Assembly (NCBI RefSeq): GCF_964199755.1
Contig: NC_133901.1
Location: 22,229,583-22,293,582, forward strand
DNA from: Larus michahellis
Lineage: Eukaryota; Chordata; Aves; Charadriiformes; Laridae
Length of the DNA stretch: 64,000 nt
Direction: 5' to 3'
In this document: one piece after another, positions 12,331 to 27,300 of the stretch
Layout of the letters: every line of letters starts with the position of its first letter
How positions within the stretch are numbered: the stretch's first letter is position 1
Position numbers and translations under genes: made by a program
The notes under the pieces: model-generated
Database searches by the model: none
Seen by the model: the letters and a program-made list of their open reading frames with translations, nothing else
What the model was told of the DNA's origin: nothing

Positions 12331-15300
12331 GGCTGAGAGCCTCCGATGCTAACCCGCATCGCTTTGGTGCCACGCCATCCTTAGGCTGCTGCTGCTGCGA
12401 CAGCGCTACTTACGGTTATCCTTTAAACATCCTCCCCGCTCCGACTCCATCTCCAGTGTCCGGTGTGCCAGGACTAACAATAACAGTCAGGGCAAAGCCA
12501 AACTTACCTCCAGATGCTGCAGCTGTGCACGGCTGCTGTCCCCGCGCCGCAGGGGACGTGCTCTAGGCGGCATGCATGGCACAGCACATCCCTGACCTGG
12601 CGTCCCTGGGTCCTGAGCTGCAAAACAGGATGGAATAGGCTTGCTCTGTTTCTGTGAAACGGTGAGATAAAGGCTGTGCTGTTTACTGGAAGATATAATG
12701 GCTGTCGAGCATTATTACTTCCTCTTTTGCAATATAAAATTAGCAGTGGAATCTTAAAAGGTGTCATTTGGGCTGACATTTTTGAAAATCAGTATGTCTT
12801 GCATCTTCATGTATTTGCTTTTGCAGTATGGATTTATAAATACATGCCTGAAGTCTCTGGTGGTTGAAAAGTACGGCGAAGAAACATGGGAAAAATTAAG
12901 GTAATGTGTTCCCAATAAATGTAGTGTATTGAAAGAAAATGCTCAGGAATTTAGCAACAGAGGATTATAATTTCTCACTGGTAAGTGGCAGCTGAAATGT
13001 ACCTCAAGTAATTCTTAGAAGTAACTAGCAGGGCAAAAGCAGGAGTTTCTTACCTTGTAACACTCCATACTCTGTTACTAATTTGTCCCAATTAATTTGT
13101 TTTATTAGATAATTAAAGATGACATTTAGTCTTATAGACAATTGTGCAATAGACTCGCTGGCTCACTGTGACAATGTCGAAAAGTAATTACACTGAAAAG
13201 ATGTCATCCTTGATATGAAGTCCGTTTAATTCCATTACTTTCAGAAAAGCAGTTAAAGATAATAATCTTCTCTGGTTTTGTCTTTACTTTGTGAGCCATA
13301 TGGCATTTTCCAAGATATATGTAAATGATACATAGAGACATACATATAATAGCCACTGAAGCCAGTATGAAAAATGAGCAAGTTTTTGGTCAAGTCTGTG
13401 GAGACCCAAGAGCTTGATATTGTGGCCACATCGAACAATAAGCCAGTAAACCAGAAGACAAACTAAGACTTGCTCTAGATCCCCCCCAATATGATAACCT
13501 AATCCCTGAAAGAGTTTACCATAATACCATAATGTGAAGTAGCAGAAATGGAGGTGGACACCACAATTCAGTCATGTCAAAACAACACTCTTAAACCGTC
13601 AGGGGAAGTAGTGTGTTCCAATCTAATGCTTGAAGGAGGTTAAGGAGTGGGTTGACACCAACCAGTGCTTAATGAATGCCAGTTGGGTCACCCAAGCACG
13701 TTGTATTTGCAGCGCTGCCAAGACAAGAATATTGTCTTCTCTGTTGCAGACTGCAGGCTGGGGTCCAGGATTCTTTCTTGACTTTTGAGGTTTACAAAGA
13801 TGAGATCACAATGCAGCTCGTTGACAAAGCCTGCAAAATATTGGGTAAGCGTCACCATGCCTCAAAAATGACCTGTCCTGGGTGAAGCCTGAGACTGCAG
13901 CCCAGGTTTTAGTCTCCCATGCTCTTTGGAGTGCTCTCCCTATCCTGCAGATCTACTGCATTCACTTTTAATCCACCTGATGGCATTTCAAGTGTGTCCA
14001 AGCCTTTCTTATCCATTAAGGTATCTTTATTTTGCCAGGTGTTCCTGCTGACATGGTTCTGAGAGAGTTTGGAGAGTATTTCTTTGAATTCTGTAAACGC
14101 TCAGGCTATGACCACATGCTGAGGACACTGGGTGGAAATCTCTACGAGTTCATAGAGAACCTGGATGCACTGCACAGCTACCTGGCCCTTTCTTACCAGG
14201 CAAGTTCAAGTAGTAATTACTGAGCAGGTATGGGTGGGCTCTGCCAGAGTTCGCAACTGAACTCATAGGTGTGAATGAGTAATGGAAAAAGATGCAATAA
14301 CAGGCTCTCCTATGTTCTGAAACATATTACGCCAAAATGTTAGGACAATTTTTTATAATCTTTTCTTTTTTCTGAGTATTCCTTAACATTAGATATTGTT
14401 TAGTAGGTTGGCTATAATGCATAGTGTATTTTCCTTCACAGATAAGCATATTTCATTTTCTATATTTCAGTTTATGCAGATTACTGCTTATTTTATTAAG
14501 ATAGGGGATGCTTTTGTGCAAGTGGAATTCACCAGCAGAAGATACTCAAGTTTTGTTCTTCTTTGTTTTTCCTCAGGAGATGAATGCCCCATCTTTTAGA
14601 GTAGAAAAGAATGAAGACGGATCGATGCATTTACATTACTATTCAGATAGAAGAGGTCTGTGCCATATTGTGCCAGGTAATTGGAATGCAGAGTTATCAT
14701 CTGGTAATGCAGTTCATACACAGAGTAATCATATATTTGCAGATAATACTTTGCTCCAGTTTCAGAATCCTTTTTGAGGTGGGCACTGGCCATAGAGTTG
14801 AAGCCTGGTAGAGCTCAGTCACCAGACATCTGACCTTGGCATTTCCCTGCTGCCTGATCACTCCTACCTCGCAGTAGCTTCATCAAGATTTATGATATGA
14901 CAGCTCAGGCCGTAAATGTCCATTCCTGCTATAGAATTCCTATAGAACTCCTACAGAATTCCCTTCCTGGAAGAAAAATTAAAGTTCATGGTGTGTATTG
15001 TGTCTAACTGTCAATTAGCTCTCAGTGATTCATGCTCCTTAAATTACAGCGAGGTACAAATTATAGTTGATTTGAAGACATCCATCCATCCTGTAATAAA
15101 TACTCCTGCAGTACATGCAATGTGTAAAGCTACTGCTGAACCCTGTTCAAAACTCAGTCTTTTCCCAGCATTTATAGGAATCTCCACAGTTGTATTTGTG
15201 CGAGGGTTAAACAGCTGGAAGTCTCTAAGAGATGGTCATATTCCTTTCTTTCATACATGCTGCTGAATTTAGAAGTTTATGGGAAGTTCTCCCTTTGTCA

Positions 15301-18300
15301 AAACTCATTTAATATTCCTGTCGAAGCACAGAACTATTTGAAATTTCAGACAGAGCTTTTCATGTCATTGTCCATTATTTCGTCTAATAGCTAAACAGAA
15401 ACGAGAGGACTGGTTGTGCATCTTTATGAAAGATATTTCCTTCCTTTCAAAAGAAAATATTCTGCAATGACTGAAATAGATGGTTATAGCAGAGTCTCTT
15501 TAGACCCTCTGCACTTTTTGGGTTAATGGGAATTCATATTATTGCAATGTATGACTATCCGGACACATTCTTCAGATATCCTGCTGAGCTGCTTCTAGTG
15601 AAAATGGGCATTTGTCATCAGACAAGACAAAAGAAACAGTAACTTTAAAGCTCATCTCCCATGCACTTATTCTTATCACGGCAACAGTAGTAGGAAAGAC
15701 ATCGATTCCTTTCTTCTTCCAGAGTCCTTTGCAAAAGCGATTTCTGAAACAGTGAAATTCCACTGTGGGCCCTGTAAAAGCGAAAATGGAAAGGGTTTGT
15801 TCTTAGCAATATTTTGTCTTTTGTTTCCCCTTCAGGTATCATCGGTGCAGCAGCCCTGGATTTTTTTAACATTGAGATTTCAATGGAAATAGTCAATCAA
15901 ACGGAAGAAGAAGAAAGAACTGGGAAAAAAGAACATATTGTTTTTCTTGTCACTCAAAACCCTGTATTTTCATACAAGGAAAGAAATGAATTTTCTTCCT
16001 CATCTCAGTATGTTGCTGACTCTGAAAAACAAGTTGAGAACCAACTGAATAAAGAGGTATTTTAATACTCATTACCACTATATTACTAAAACATGATTAA
16101 AATAAAAGCACCCTTGAATTTCCCTTTGGCTTTATTTCAACAGGACCTCGAAAAAGCCAAGAATACGTTTAGAGAGAGAGGAAGCTCTGTTTGTCCTGTC
16201 AAGAAAAGTCACTGGAAAACAATAAGAGGAATAATCACGTTAGGAAAAGGTGAGAAATCATTCAGAGGGAGCTTGTCATCGTTTCTGAGCCTCTTCAGGA
16301 AGAAAGTCAGTAAGACTCCCTATCTCCACCCACCCATCCATTTTGAAATTACCGTTCGTATTTCCTCTGTGTCTTTTCAAAATGTTTCTGGTTAAGTTTC
16401 TTTCAGTTAGACATTGGAAATGAAAGAAAAATTGCAGATAATAAGCATGCTCAGTAATGACAGGTACTTACATGGAATACGAACTGTCACTTTTGTCTCT
16501 TAAAAAAAGTATTCTGAAAATACTCGTGAAAAGTATTTCTCTGTAAAATGTCATTGTGTGGTACATTTGATACTTCCCTCTCATGTCACTCAGTCTACGA
16601 TGATGAATTTAAAAGCGTGGTTTTTAACTTGGTAGCTGCTACTCCTTTCCAAAGTTATCGACCGTAGTAAATTCTGAAAGCCAAATTACACCCTCCGCTA
16701 CCAAAAATCTACTGCTAATCTAGCGTCCTCTGTTTATACCTTTATATGTTATAAGTTTATATATGTTTCTACAATGGAAGGATTTTTTCAGTTAGGATCT
16801 TTTGATTCCCCAGGAGGAATGAGAATCCAGCTCAGTATCGCCAAGCTGTCTGGATTCTGGGAGGAGTGAAAAACCAAACCTGATATCATCTGGTGCAACG
16901 CCGCATGCATTGCAAAAGCAGATATCTTGAGTAATAAATTAATATATATTCAAAATAAAATTTTAGAGTAGCATTTTTACTTAAAAAAGAAAAAAATCCT
17001 TTAACGATAAGTGCAAGGGTTGCAAGAGCCAGACTTTGAAAGATGAAAAACCCACGCTGACTTCCCCTGAGGCAGCAAGAGCTCTAAAAGTTGGGTCCTA
17101 AATTTGTAATCCTTGTCACCAGCCTGCTACATGACTTCAGCATTTGTTATCAAGCAGCATTTACTAGAGTAACTGTCACAGCCACCTTCTGGGGGAAAGA
17201 GATCACTTGAAATAATCAGTCTTTTGATTATTGTGCATTACTGGAGAATCCAAATTTATACTGTGAAGATCGAAGGCTGTGGGTGCGTCAGTCAGATGAG
17301 CACTTTTGACTATTTTTACTCATTCGTTTTACAAAAATGTCTGTTCACTAGCAAGCTCTACAGATCTGTGATCATTTTGAACAAAATCTCAGGGTAAGTA
17401 AAATAGAAACCAAACAGTAATTTGGTCTTTGTGCTGCGGACTGGGGTTCTTTGTATGGGAGACGGAAACCCAGATCATGCTGGGGTTTTTCTCCGTAAGT
17501 GTTCCTTAGTAGCTGGCAAAGTATATTCAATCCACTTCTGTATATATTTTCGTGGGATATAGCTGTGTTATGTTGCTGTGACATCTGCAAATTCGTAGAG
17601 CAGCAACATCTACAGTTGTTCATCTATTCTTGTTGTTTCCACAGAATTTCATGCATCTAATGCGCTGTGCTTTTTGTGTGGTTAAGTTTAAATTCTCAGC
17701 CAACTCAGATGAGTTGCTAATCAGCTGTGTGTTAAACTGCAGAGCATTTAGCACAGATGTATGCACACTTCTGCACCCACACTCTGTTTACTTTGTCTTC
17801 AGTCATTATGATATAGGGTCCTGTTTCACTGTGCGCTAAACAGTAATGCCGACTGCTTTTATGAGGTGCAACCCGATTAAAAACTACACATTTATCTTGC
17901 CACAGGTAAGCTCCTGAGAGGATTTGATCCTGTTTATCCCAAGAGCCTCTGGATTGACACAAAAACATTTTGCAATGGACTTCCTTTTCATATGGTTTTT
18001 GACAAAGAGGTAGGACAAGCATGTGAGGGCCTTTGGAGTTTGCATAGACCATATAGCGATTTTCTTCTGTTTTGGCTGTGCTGCTGTTCCCTGCTGCGTG
18101 TGCTCTGTGTGCAGGGTAGACTCGCTTGCAGGATTTGCAGAAGTGCTCTGTACAGAGACATGCAATAAAAGTCACTCATAACAATGGGATCAGGATCATT
18201 TCAGATAGGCATCTCCTCTGAATTTATTGAGATCACCATCTCTGAAACAGCTGCAGATATGCCAACAAGGTGTATTGCAGCAGTCTATCCATCACCAAAC

Positions 18301-21300
18301 ACTGAGCAGAATTTTCTGAGGTTTCCGGCCACTTTCCTGTCCCTGGATGTGCCAGAGACAGGACCCATCCTTTAAAATGGCTTTGTACTTACAGCTAGTC
18401 ACCCTCTCCTCCCAGTTACTAATCTATCCAAAGGCTTTTGAAAGGCTTTGCCAGCAACTCAGGCTCTATGTGCTTCCTGAGTCTGCTCCGACAGGCTTCT
18501 GCTGGGAAAACCCAGCTACCTACTAGTACCCATCTAGTAGGAACTGGACCCAAAAATCTCTTTATCTTGCGGGGGAGGATTGAGTGTCCTCTCCTGTGCA
18601 CACATACTCTTCAGCAATGGAATTGCCTTTTCCTTGGCAGGGAAAGCCAACCAGCCCATGGCTGGTTTCCAGGTACCCTGCGTTCCCACCAAGCTACTGT
18701 TCCTCTTGCTCCCAATTCAGTGCAGAGGATGTTAGCTTAAGCCAGGAGCAAAGAGAGGAGAAGCTGAGAACAGGACAGCAGAAGAAAGCTGAATACAGCC
18801 GCTCGGGGAACACGTTTTGGCATCATGCTGATAGAGATCCCAGAGCACACAGCCTGCTGCATTCCACTGTCCACATTAGCCAAAGTTCAGAGTTTTAAAC
18901 CTTTCAAGATATCCAGTTTGCATAATTTGATAAAATTACTAGTGTGGAAAAAGGGCAAGTCCTGCACCCATGATTGGTAGCTAGGTCAGAGCTATATTAA
19001 CTCTGATGACAAGCCGTGAAGGCAGGGTGGACATTTCTGCAGGGGTTAAAAGCTCATGTATGGCCAGCAGGCTAAAAGAGAATGACTAAACCTTAACACA
19101 GCAATGGTTAAGAGAAGGCAACCCGTGGCATCCATTAGAAAATCCATATTTGCCAAAATGTTTTATGCCACAGTTACTTTCTTTTCGGAATACAGGACAT
19201 GCTCTGGTATCTCTAATTTTCTTTTGCAGCTACCTGTAAGGCTATTTGTTAGGCCTACGCAAATGCAAGCAAAGATAATAGCAGATAGTTTTGTTTTGTC
19301 TTTAACAACTGATAGGGAAGAGCATTTGGACAGTAACATTCCTTTCTGGGGTCTTTGTCTTGCTATGAAGGACACTTGTTCAGAGCTTTGCGGTAATACA
19401 CTAATAAAATAGAAACTTTGCTCGGAAATAAGCCATGTAGTATAGCAAGGCTAAGTGTGTGTACATGTATAAACAGTGATCAACTATAGCTTGGCCTAAA
19501 CCCTAACAGGATATGAATTATAACACATTGTCCATATTTTCTTTTTAAGCTCCGAGTGAAGCAAGCCGGGGTGAGCATTCAAAAGATAGTACCTGGCCTT
19601 CAGACCATGGGCATCTGCTTGGATCACTATTTCAGTATCATTCACCCAGAAGTACCCTTCACCATCTCTAGCATTCAAAAATTCATCAACAGCCAATTTG
19701 TTTTCCAGACTAGAAGAGAGATGATGCCAGAGTCATGGAAACAACGGCCAATGCTAGAGCTGAGAGGTACTTCACTGTTTTCAATAGCATAAGTGTTCAT
19801 ATTAAATCAGGAATTATGCTGGAGTTGAGCTAATGCCTTTCTGTGGACTCCTGGCTTCACGTAAGTCCTATAAATGGCCTTGTCTTTGTGCAGCGAGGAG
19901 AGAATTAGCTGGTTCTGTTTAGAGAAACAGTACTTTAAGATGCTTGTAGACAAATTCTGCTATTACCTCACCAGATTTTGAAAGCTGTCAGTCAGAAATA
20001 ACAATTGCGCTCCCATTTGAAAGGCTTAAGGAAGGCAGTGTTTTTCTAATGCTGCAAACTCCACATCTTTGCACGTTTCCTGAGTAACAGGGGCAAAGCC
20101 AAGGGAGGATCAGATTGTTTTCTGAACCACCTCTAGTCTCAGTTACTCACAGAGTCGCAGAATTGACTCAAATCCAGTTGAGTTTGGAAGGGACCTCTGG
20201 TGATTGTCTAGTCCATCTGTGCACAAAGCAGGCTCAACTAGAGCAGGTTACTCAGGACCATGTCTAGTTGGGTTTTGAATACATTGAAGGATGGAGACTC
20301 CCCAACCTCCCTGGGCGACCCATTCCAGTGTTTAAACACTCTTACAGTAAAAGGCTTTTTCTTATGTTTAGATGGGATTCCTGCATTTCAGTTAGTGCCC
20401 GTTGTCTCTTGTTCTTTCACTGGATACCACTGAGAAAACTATTTTTTACACCCTCCTGTCAGGTATTTATACATATTGATAAGCTCCCCCTGAGGCTTGT
20501 CTTCTCTAGGCTGAACAACCCCAGCTCTCTTAGCTTCTCCTTATATGACAGATTCTCCAAGGCTTCCCAGGTCCTCCATCCTTTACTTCTTGAAAATAGG
20601 AGAGATATGTACTTTCTTCCAGTCCTCAGGAACCTCTCCTGGTCACTATGACTTTCAAAACTAATTGAGAGTGGCCTCGCAGTGACATTGGCCGGTTCCC
20701 TCAGCACTCCTGGATACATCACATCAGGTCTCATGGACTGTTCTATATCCGATTTCTTTAAATGTTTACTAACCTGAACCTCCTGTGCTGATGGTAGGTC
20801 TTCATCACTCCAGACTTTCCCACTGGTCTCGGGGCCCTGAGATTCCTGAATGGTGATTCTTACCTGCAAAGACTGAAGCAAAGAACGTACTGAGTACCTC
20901 AGACTCTTCCATATCCTTTCTCAGCAGATCCCTGCCCCATTCAGCAGCAGGCCCACATTTGCACTAGTCTTCCTTTTGCTGCTCATGTACCTGCAGAAGC
21001 CCCTTTTGTTCCTCAACAGATACAACTCCCAAGTGGGTTTTGGCTTTTTCAACCCTGTTTCTTCCTCTGGGGTGACCTGACCCAGCTTTCACCTCCTGTA
21101 TTCTTTCTTTTTTTGTGTTTGAGTTTACTTAGGAGCTCCTTGTTCATCCATGTAGGCCCCTGCCGTGTTTGCTTGACTTACGGCACATCAGGGTAGACCA
21201 TTCCTGAACTTCTGGACCCTTCTTTCCAAGACTGTATCCCATGGGATTCTTCCAAGAAGATCACTGAATAGGACAAAGTCCAGTCTCCTGAATTCCAGTC

Positions 21301-24300
21301 TTGCGATCTTGCTTTTTTGCCTTATTCACTCCTCCCTGGTTCCTGCACTCCACCGTCACACAGTCATTGCAGCCAAGGCTGCACCCAACTTTCACAGCCA
21401 TAGTTCTTCACTGTTTGCAAGTCTCAGGTCTAACAGGACACCTCCCCTCATTGGCTCATCAGTCACTTGCGTCAGGAAGCTCACCTGTCAGTGCCTCTGT
21501 GCACTCCAGAAACCTCCTGAATTGCTTGTGCCCTGCTGTGTTGTCTGTCCAGCAGATATTGAAGTAGCTAAAGTCCACCATGAGGCTTCCTCCACTTGTC
21601 TTAAGAAGGTCTTGTCTAGTTTTTCTTCCTGAGCGGGGCATCTGTAGCAGATACCCATCACGACATCACCCACATTGGTCTGCCCTCTAATCCTTATCTA
21701 GAAGCTCTTGGCTGGCTCATCATCTAGCCCTGGGCAGAGCTCCATGCATTTCCCTTGCTCCCTCATGCAGAAGGCAGCTCCCCCTCCTTGCCTGCCTGTT
21801 CTAAAGAGTCTGCCTTCATCCTTTGCAGTACTCCAGGTGTGTGAACTACCCCACCTAGCCTCTGTGATCCCAATGACATGGTAGCCCTGAAACTTCACAC
21901 AGACCCCTAGTTCCTCCTGTCTTTTCCCCATGCTGCGTGCATTTGTGTACAAGCACCTCAGAGAGATGCCCAGTTGTGCCCATTTCCCAGAAAAAGGAGG
22001 AGAGTTCCCCCATAATGCTGCCCTGTGTGTTTTGCTTTGCAGAGGTTAGAATCAAATATATAATGTAAGGCATTACTCTGGGGCGATCCCTGCGACATGG
22101 TTGTATTGTCAGTCTTGGTTTTGGTTGGGATTCAATGCCTGTTGCCCTGTGAATCTGCCCAGCCCTCAGCTACGGCCTTCTGCTTCACTGGGGACCTGTG
22201 GAAAGGACACGATGCCAGCCCTCAGAGCCAGCTCATGGAGCCACTGGGCTCAGCACAGGGATGCACTGAGCTGTGTAAAAGTAACTGTCCAGGTCTCACC
22301 TCCCCATAGCTCTACACATCAGCCTGTGCACCTGACAACAGAGTCGCTTTGCCTTGCTAAGAATTTTCTTTGCCAGAGAAATTACTGCTTTGTACGTGGA
22401 ACAGCATTTTAAACCCAGCCACCCAGCACAGGCCGTGCCAGTCCACAGATCTGGGGTTGCATCTTTGGCACGTACGGACGACGATGAGACGTGGGGCGAG
22501 CATTCCCGCAGTAATACGCCACAAGCATCACTCCGGCCAGTGCCCGCTTCCCCTTCGCCCGCGGGAAGGGGCAAGGGATGAAGGGAGCACTTAGCAGCAA
22601 AATTCCTGGTGACGTTGGTACAGCTGGAGAAGAGAAATGGCTTTCCCTGCCCCTCCATGCATTTTGATTCCTAAAATGCGAATACATGATTCATTCTTAA
22701 TTTATGCCTTTGAGGGGAGTTATTTGCTACTGGCTGGGTTTCAAATGTGGATAAAAATAGATTAGTTAGCTGTGCTTTTATTTTTTTATAGTCTCATTTT
22801 CAGATTCTGATTTCTGTCTTCACCCCCCTCCCCCCTCGTGTTACATAAGAGTTTACCAGTTAAAATATTTTAGCAAAAAACTTGCTTTAATTTTACTTAG
22901 AGGAATAAGTATGGAATGATTCTCTGCTTCGTGTAATTAACTATAATGACATTTGGTTTAAGTGTTCTGTGACCTCAATTTTGCTTCTCTGAACTGTCTA
23001 ACATGACCTAATTTTCCCTTCTCTCCTTTCACCTTTACATAATGAGTGTCAAATCTGGTATTCCTGAGATTCAGAAAAGATTAAGAGTTTAGGGAGAATC
23101 TGAAAAAAGTGAAGTTACCAAAATAAGGAACTTTAAGTAGTCACAGGTACAATCTTACTTCCTCTTATGCTGTCTGGGTTAATTCATATGGTATCTCTGG
23201 TGTTCCAATCCTGTTAGTTTTCAAGCTGTTCATCCAGTTGCTCTGGGGATGGGGTGAGAGACAAAGAAAGAAATAGGAATTCCTAGATTGCTGTTCAGAA
23301 ACCAAGGATACTTATGAAGCAAATAAAGAATAATAATAACAACAACAAAATATAAAAAAAATCAAACCCCTAATCAAATCTCAACAAAGAAAACAAAAAC
23401 TCAATCCCCACCAAAAATCCCTTCTATCTTTCAGGCATTTTTGTACCTGCTTATTTAGATGATGCTAGTGACTGAAAGCTCCAGCTTCCAGGAAGGAAGG
23501 CTCCGTTGACTTTACCGGGGCCACATATTACCCACTGTGAAATTAAACTTTAGATGTTTCACTTAATCTTTGTGAGTCTCAGATCCCCAGTGCATGATGC
23601 TGACCCACTGACTTCAGGAACATCTCAAGAACTAGTAGCAGAGCAGAGCAGAGGAGAGGCGAGGAGAGGCAAGATGTTGCGAGCACTGGGGTTCCTCATG
23701 AAGAGGAGGCACCTGAAGCATGGTTGGGCTCTGCCTAGCAGTTACAATGAGTGAGTGACTGCTTTCTGGGTCCTGACATTTTTGTTTGCCTAATGTACCT
23801 CCTCCAAACAAGTCCACCTCTAAGTCCAGGAAACAGAGTAATTCCTGTGATGACCCTACAAAAAGCCACTGTCCTTAGAACACATCCCCTAAAATTAACA
23901 TCAATAATACTGAGCATCACGTGAAAGTCCAAGCTGCTAAAAACTCTTACCGACGCTTGTTTCAAACAGGCCAGATGATCTGGATGGAGTCCCTGCAGTG
24001 CATGCTCTATCTCTGCTCACCTTTGCTTCGCACTTTGCATGAGCTGGAGGAGCGACAAATGCATATTGCAGACATTGCACCTCACGACGTGACCAGGGAT
24101 TTGATTCTTCTGAATCAGCAGCGACTGGCGGAGATGGAGCTCTCTAACCAGCTGGAGAGGAAAAAGGAAGAACTGCGGATACTGTCGAAACACCTAGAGG
24201 AAGAGAAGAAAAAGACTGAAGCTCTGCTCTATGCCATGCTTCCTCAGCACGTGGCCAACCAGCTGAAAGAGGGGAAGCGAGTTGAGGCAGGTGAATGAAT

Positions 24301-27300
24301 AGGATGCATTCGTGATGCATGATTCGTGCACCAGGTGATGGTGATGGAGAGACTGGGGTGCTGGTGCAGCCCTATTGCCACTGTCGTGGAGTACATTCTC
24401 TACTTGGTGGCATTCATGGGTAGGAGGAGGACCACAGATCCTTCATCTCACGGGTAACAAAGCTTAGACTGTTCTTTCAAACAAAGTTTTGGAAGGCGTT
24501 TGCCAAAATTGCTCCTTAGGAGGCAAAAGGTGGTAGCAGCTGCCCAGGCAGGGAACAAAATTCAGTGTTTCAACAGGACACTGAGATTTTGTTTTTAACG
24601 TGGGTGTACAGGGAAATCAGGGTTCAAAAATGAAACGAATAAAGAAATTTGTCTTTCATAGAAAATTCTCTTAGTTTCTCTATGCTATCTATAAACCTAG
24701 AATCATAATTCCTGTTGTTATTAAAGACAGCAAGTAAGAATATGCTTAAATTCCCTTTAGTAAGCACGTATATGAAGTTAGGGGTAAAGAGCTAAGGATA
24801 TCCTGAATATGGATGGCCAAAGGGATGCATTCAGATGTCTGGACTGTTTGAGATGTGCGATGATTCTTATATTTTATATACTTTTATTTTGACATCTCTC
24901 TCTCATATCAGCACCCATATAGCAGTGTTACAACTGATATGTCACACGTCCTAGAAGAATGACGAGAAAGTAATCTTTGCAAAGGGGTCTCCAAGAGATG
25001 CCGTGATTGTTCTGCCATTACAAGTACTTACTACTGGTCTTTCTGCTCACAGGAGAGTTCAAGGAGTGCACTATATTGTTCAGCGATGTTGTGACCTTTA
25101 CCAATATTTGTGCCCAATGTGAGCCTATTCAGATTGTTCTCATGTTAAATTCAATGTACCTGAGATTTGACAGACTGACCACGGTGCATGATGTGTACAA
25201 GGTATGTACTGATCGATAAAGGCTATACAAATAGTCTGGAAAAAGATTTTGGTTTTGTTTGGGTCTTTTTTTGTTTTTAAATGCACTTAGATTCTCTTCC
25301 CCCCCCAGTGTGATTTTTGATAAACCTTAAAATACTGCATATTTGTAGTAGCCACACTAAAAACCAGGCAGATGTTTAGAATTTTTGGACAGGAATGTGA
25401 TGTCTATCATGGGCTAGAGTCTCTTTCCACCACGCTAACACCAGAATGGCTGTTCTCTCATACATCTCTCTCTCCCTCCTTTCTTAAATGCCTACCCAAC
25501 GTGGCAGTATATGCTAGTTTATGGACCAATTTGAATCATTTTCCTCATTCTTTTATTCCAACCTGTGGTAAATAGGTCACTCTATCATTAAGTGTCTCCT
25601 TTGGTGTGAAATAACATTATAAACAATACCCAGATGATACCTAGACTTTTGTTTTGCTTCATGAAGATCTTAGGCAGTGGTATAGGCCTCCTGCTGATCC
25701 CAAAGAGTATTGATTAGATCTAGACTGTAATGTACACGTTGTCTCCAAACCATGCTGGAAGGATCAGAGCTCTGGTTGACACATAATAATAGCATTATTA
25801 ACATCTCCAGAGCTACCCAGATTTGTCAAGCTCAAGAGCAGGTCCTGAGTTTCTGTCTGTTATCAGCACATTATGTATTTAGGAAGGCAGAAATAGTAAA
25901 GGGTGAAATCCAAATCTTGTTCATTCCTTGCTCATGTTCATTCCATGCAGTTCATCCCGCTATAAATTGTACTGGGAAATCAGAAGCATTTCTGCCTTGG
26001 CAAGGAAACTGTATTCAATAATTGAAGCATCCAGGATGTGGCCCACGGATTTTAGGATAAATTAGCATCATATTCTATCTATCTAAATCATACATCATGA
26101 GTAAATCATCTGTCACTATAATAATCTCCTTTTGATGCCTGTATATAACTCCTATTAATATTGAAGGAGGTTACCAGGGTACAGAGAAGGAGGATGAGAT
26201 TACTATTTCAGGGAATTGAGAAAGAAATGAAATCTTGAAATTGATCAATTCTAAGCTTATAAGCATCTGAAGTTATGCATAACTGGTTGGACTCGATGAT
26301 CTCAAAGGTCCTTTCCAACCGTGAAGATTCTATGATTCTATGATAAATCTTGTTAAATTAAATCTCCTAGCATGGCCAAAAAATAAATAGGGTATCTATT
26401 TGCATTAGTAGTTTTTTTACAGTTGCTTTTAATTTGTTACAGAAAATTACTAGTGTTACTATGGGGTTGACTATTTGAGAGGAGATATGTACGGGAACAC
26501 ATTTTTCAAGACTAATGTGCTGAACAGTTTTAAGTCATTCTGTTAATGAACAAACCCAAAGATGAAATTATATTCCCGCTCTTCTATTGGTGTTCATTTT
26601 TAAGAAATCCAATTAATCTAATTTAAACTGATCTCTTCCTTAGTCACAGAAAATGTAACAATAAAGTCTCATAAGAGCACTTCAGAAAATTTCCTTACTG
26701 CGTAACAGTCTTTTACAGCGAATTTTAAACATATGAGAATTCTCTGTTTCAAACAGGCCTATTCTATTCCCAGTGAAATCTCTGGTACAGGGAGAAACAC
26801 CAAAGTGTTTCTCAGGCACCTCACCATGCATTCCAAGGAGGCTGGATGCCTGAAGGAGGAGGAACCCTTCAGCATTTGTGTCAGAGGCTGCAGCACGTTG
26901 TTGAAAAACAGCAGGTTGTAAGGAAGGATGCTCCCAGTCTGCTTAGTTCACGCTTTGCATTCTCTGACATCCTGGAGACTGGAGGTTTCTTAATTTCATG
27001 TGAACCCCTTCATAATAATCACCAGTGAATAGACCATCTTGCTTTATTGTGACTTTTTTTAAAAAGAAATGTCTTTTAAAAAAGAAATATGCTTTTAACA
27101 CCGTCCTGGTTTGAGAACCAATTGTGAATTAGAGCTAATTAATAGCATTCAGCTATCAGATAACCTCCTGGCTCAGGAGTCTGTGCCTGGGGATAGCTCT
27201 TTGCACGTAGGTCTGCCCTGGGTAAGAGGAAGGCAAGAAGTCTGACACTTTCACAGCATCCCTTACTCCTTAGGGTCTCTCATACCGATATCTAAAATGG

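Noticed and set aside
11693-12373. 226-codon minus-strand open frame in the CpG island
   Set aside because: Its translation is low-complexity Pro/Ala/Arg without any motif. It is explained by base composition.
26733-27028. Possible extra cyclase exon in intron 11
   Set aside because: Exons 11 and 12 already join in frame with the family sequence intact, and the peptide resembles nothing in cyclases.
27108-27225. CCTGGTTTG-type start resembling an avian ERV LTR
   Set aside because: Only a few bases resemble an LTR edge. No matching second LTR, primer site or retroviral coding was seen.
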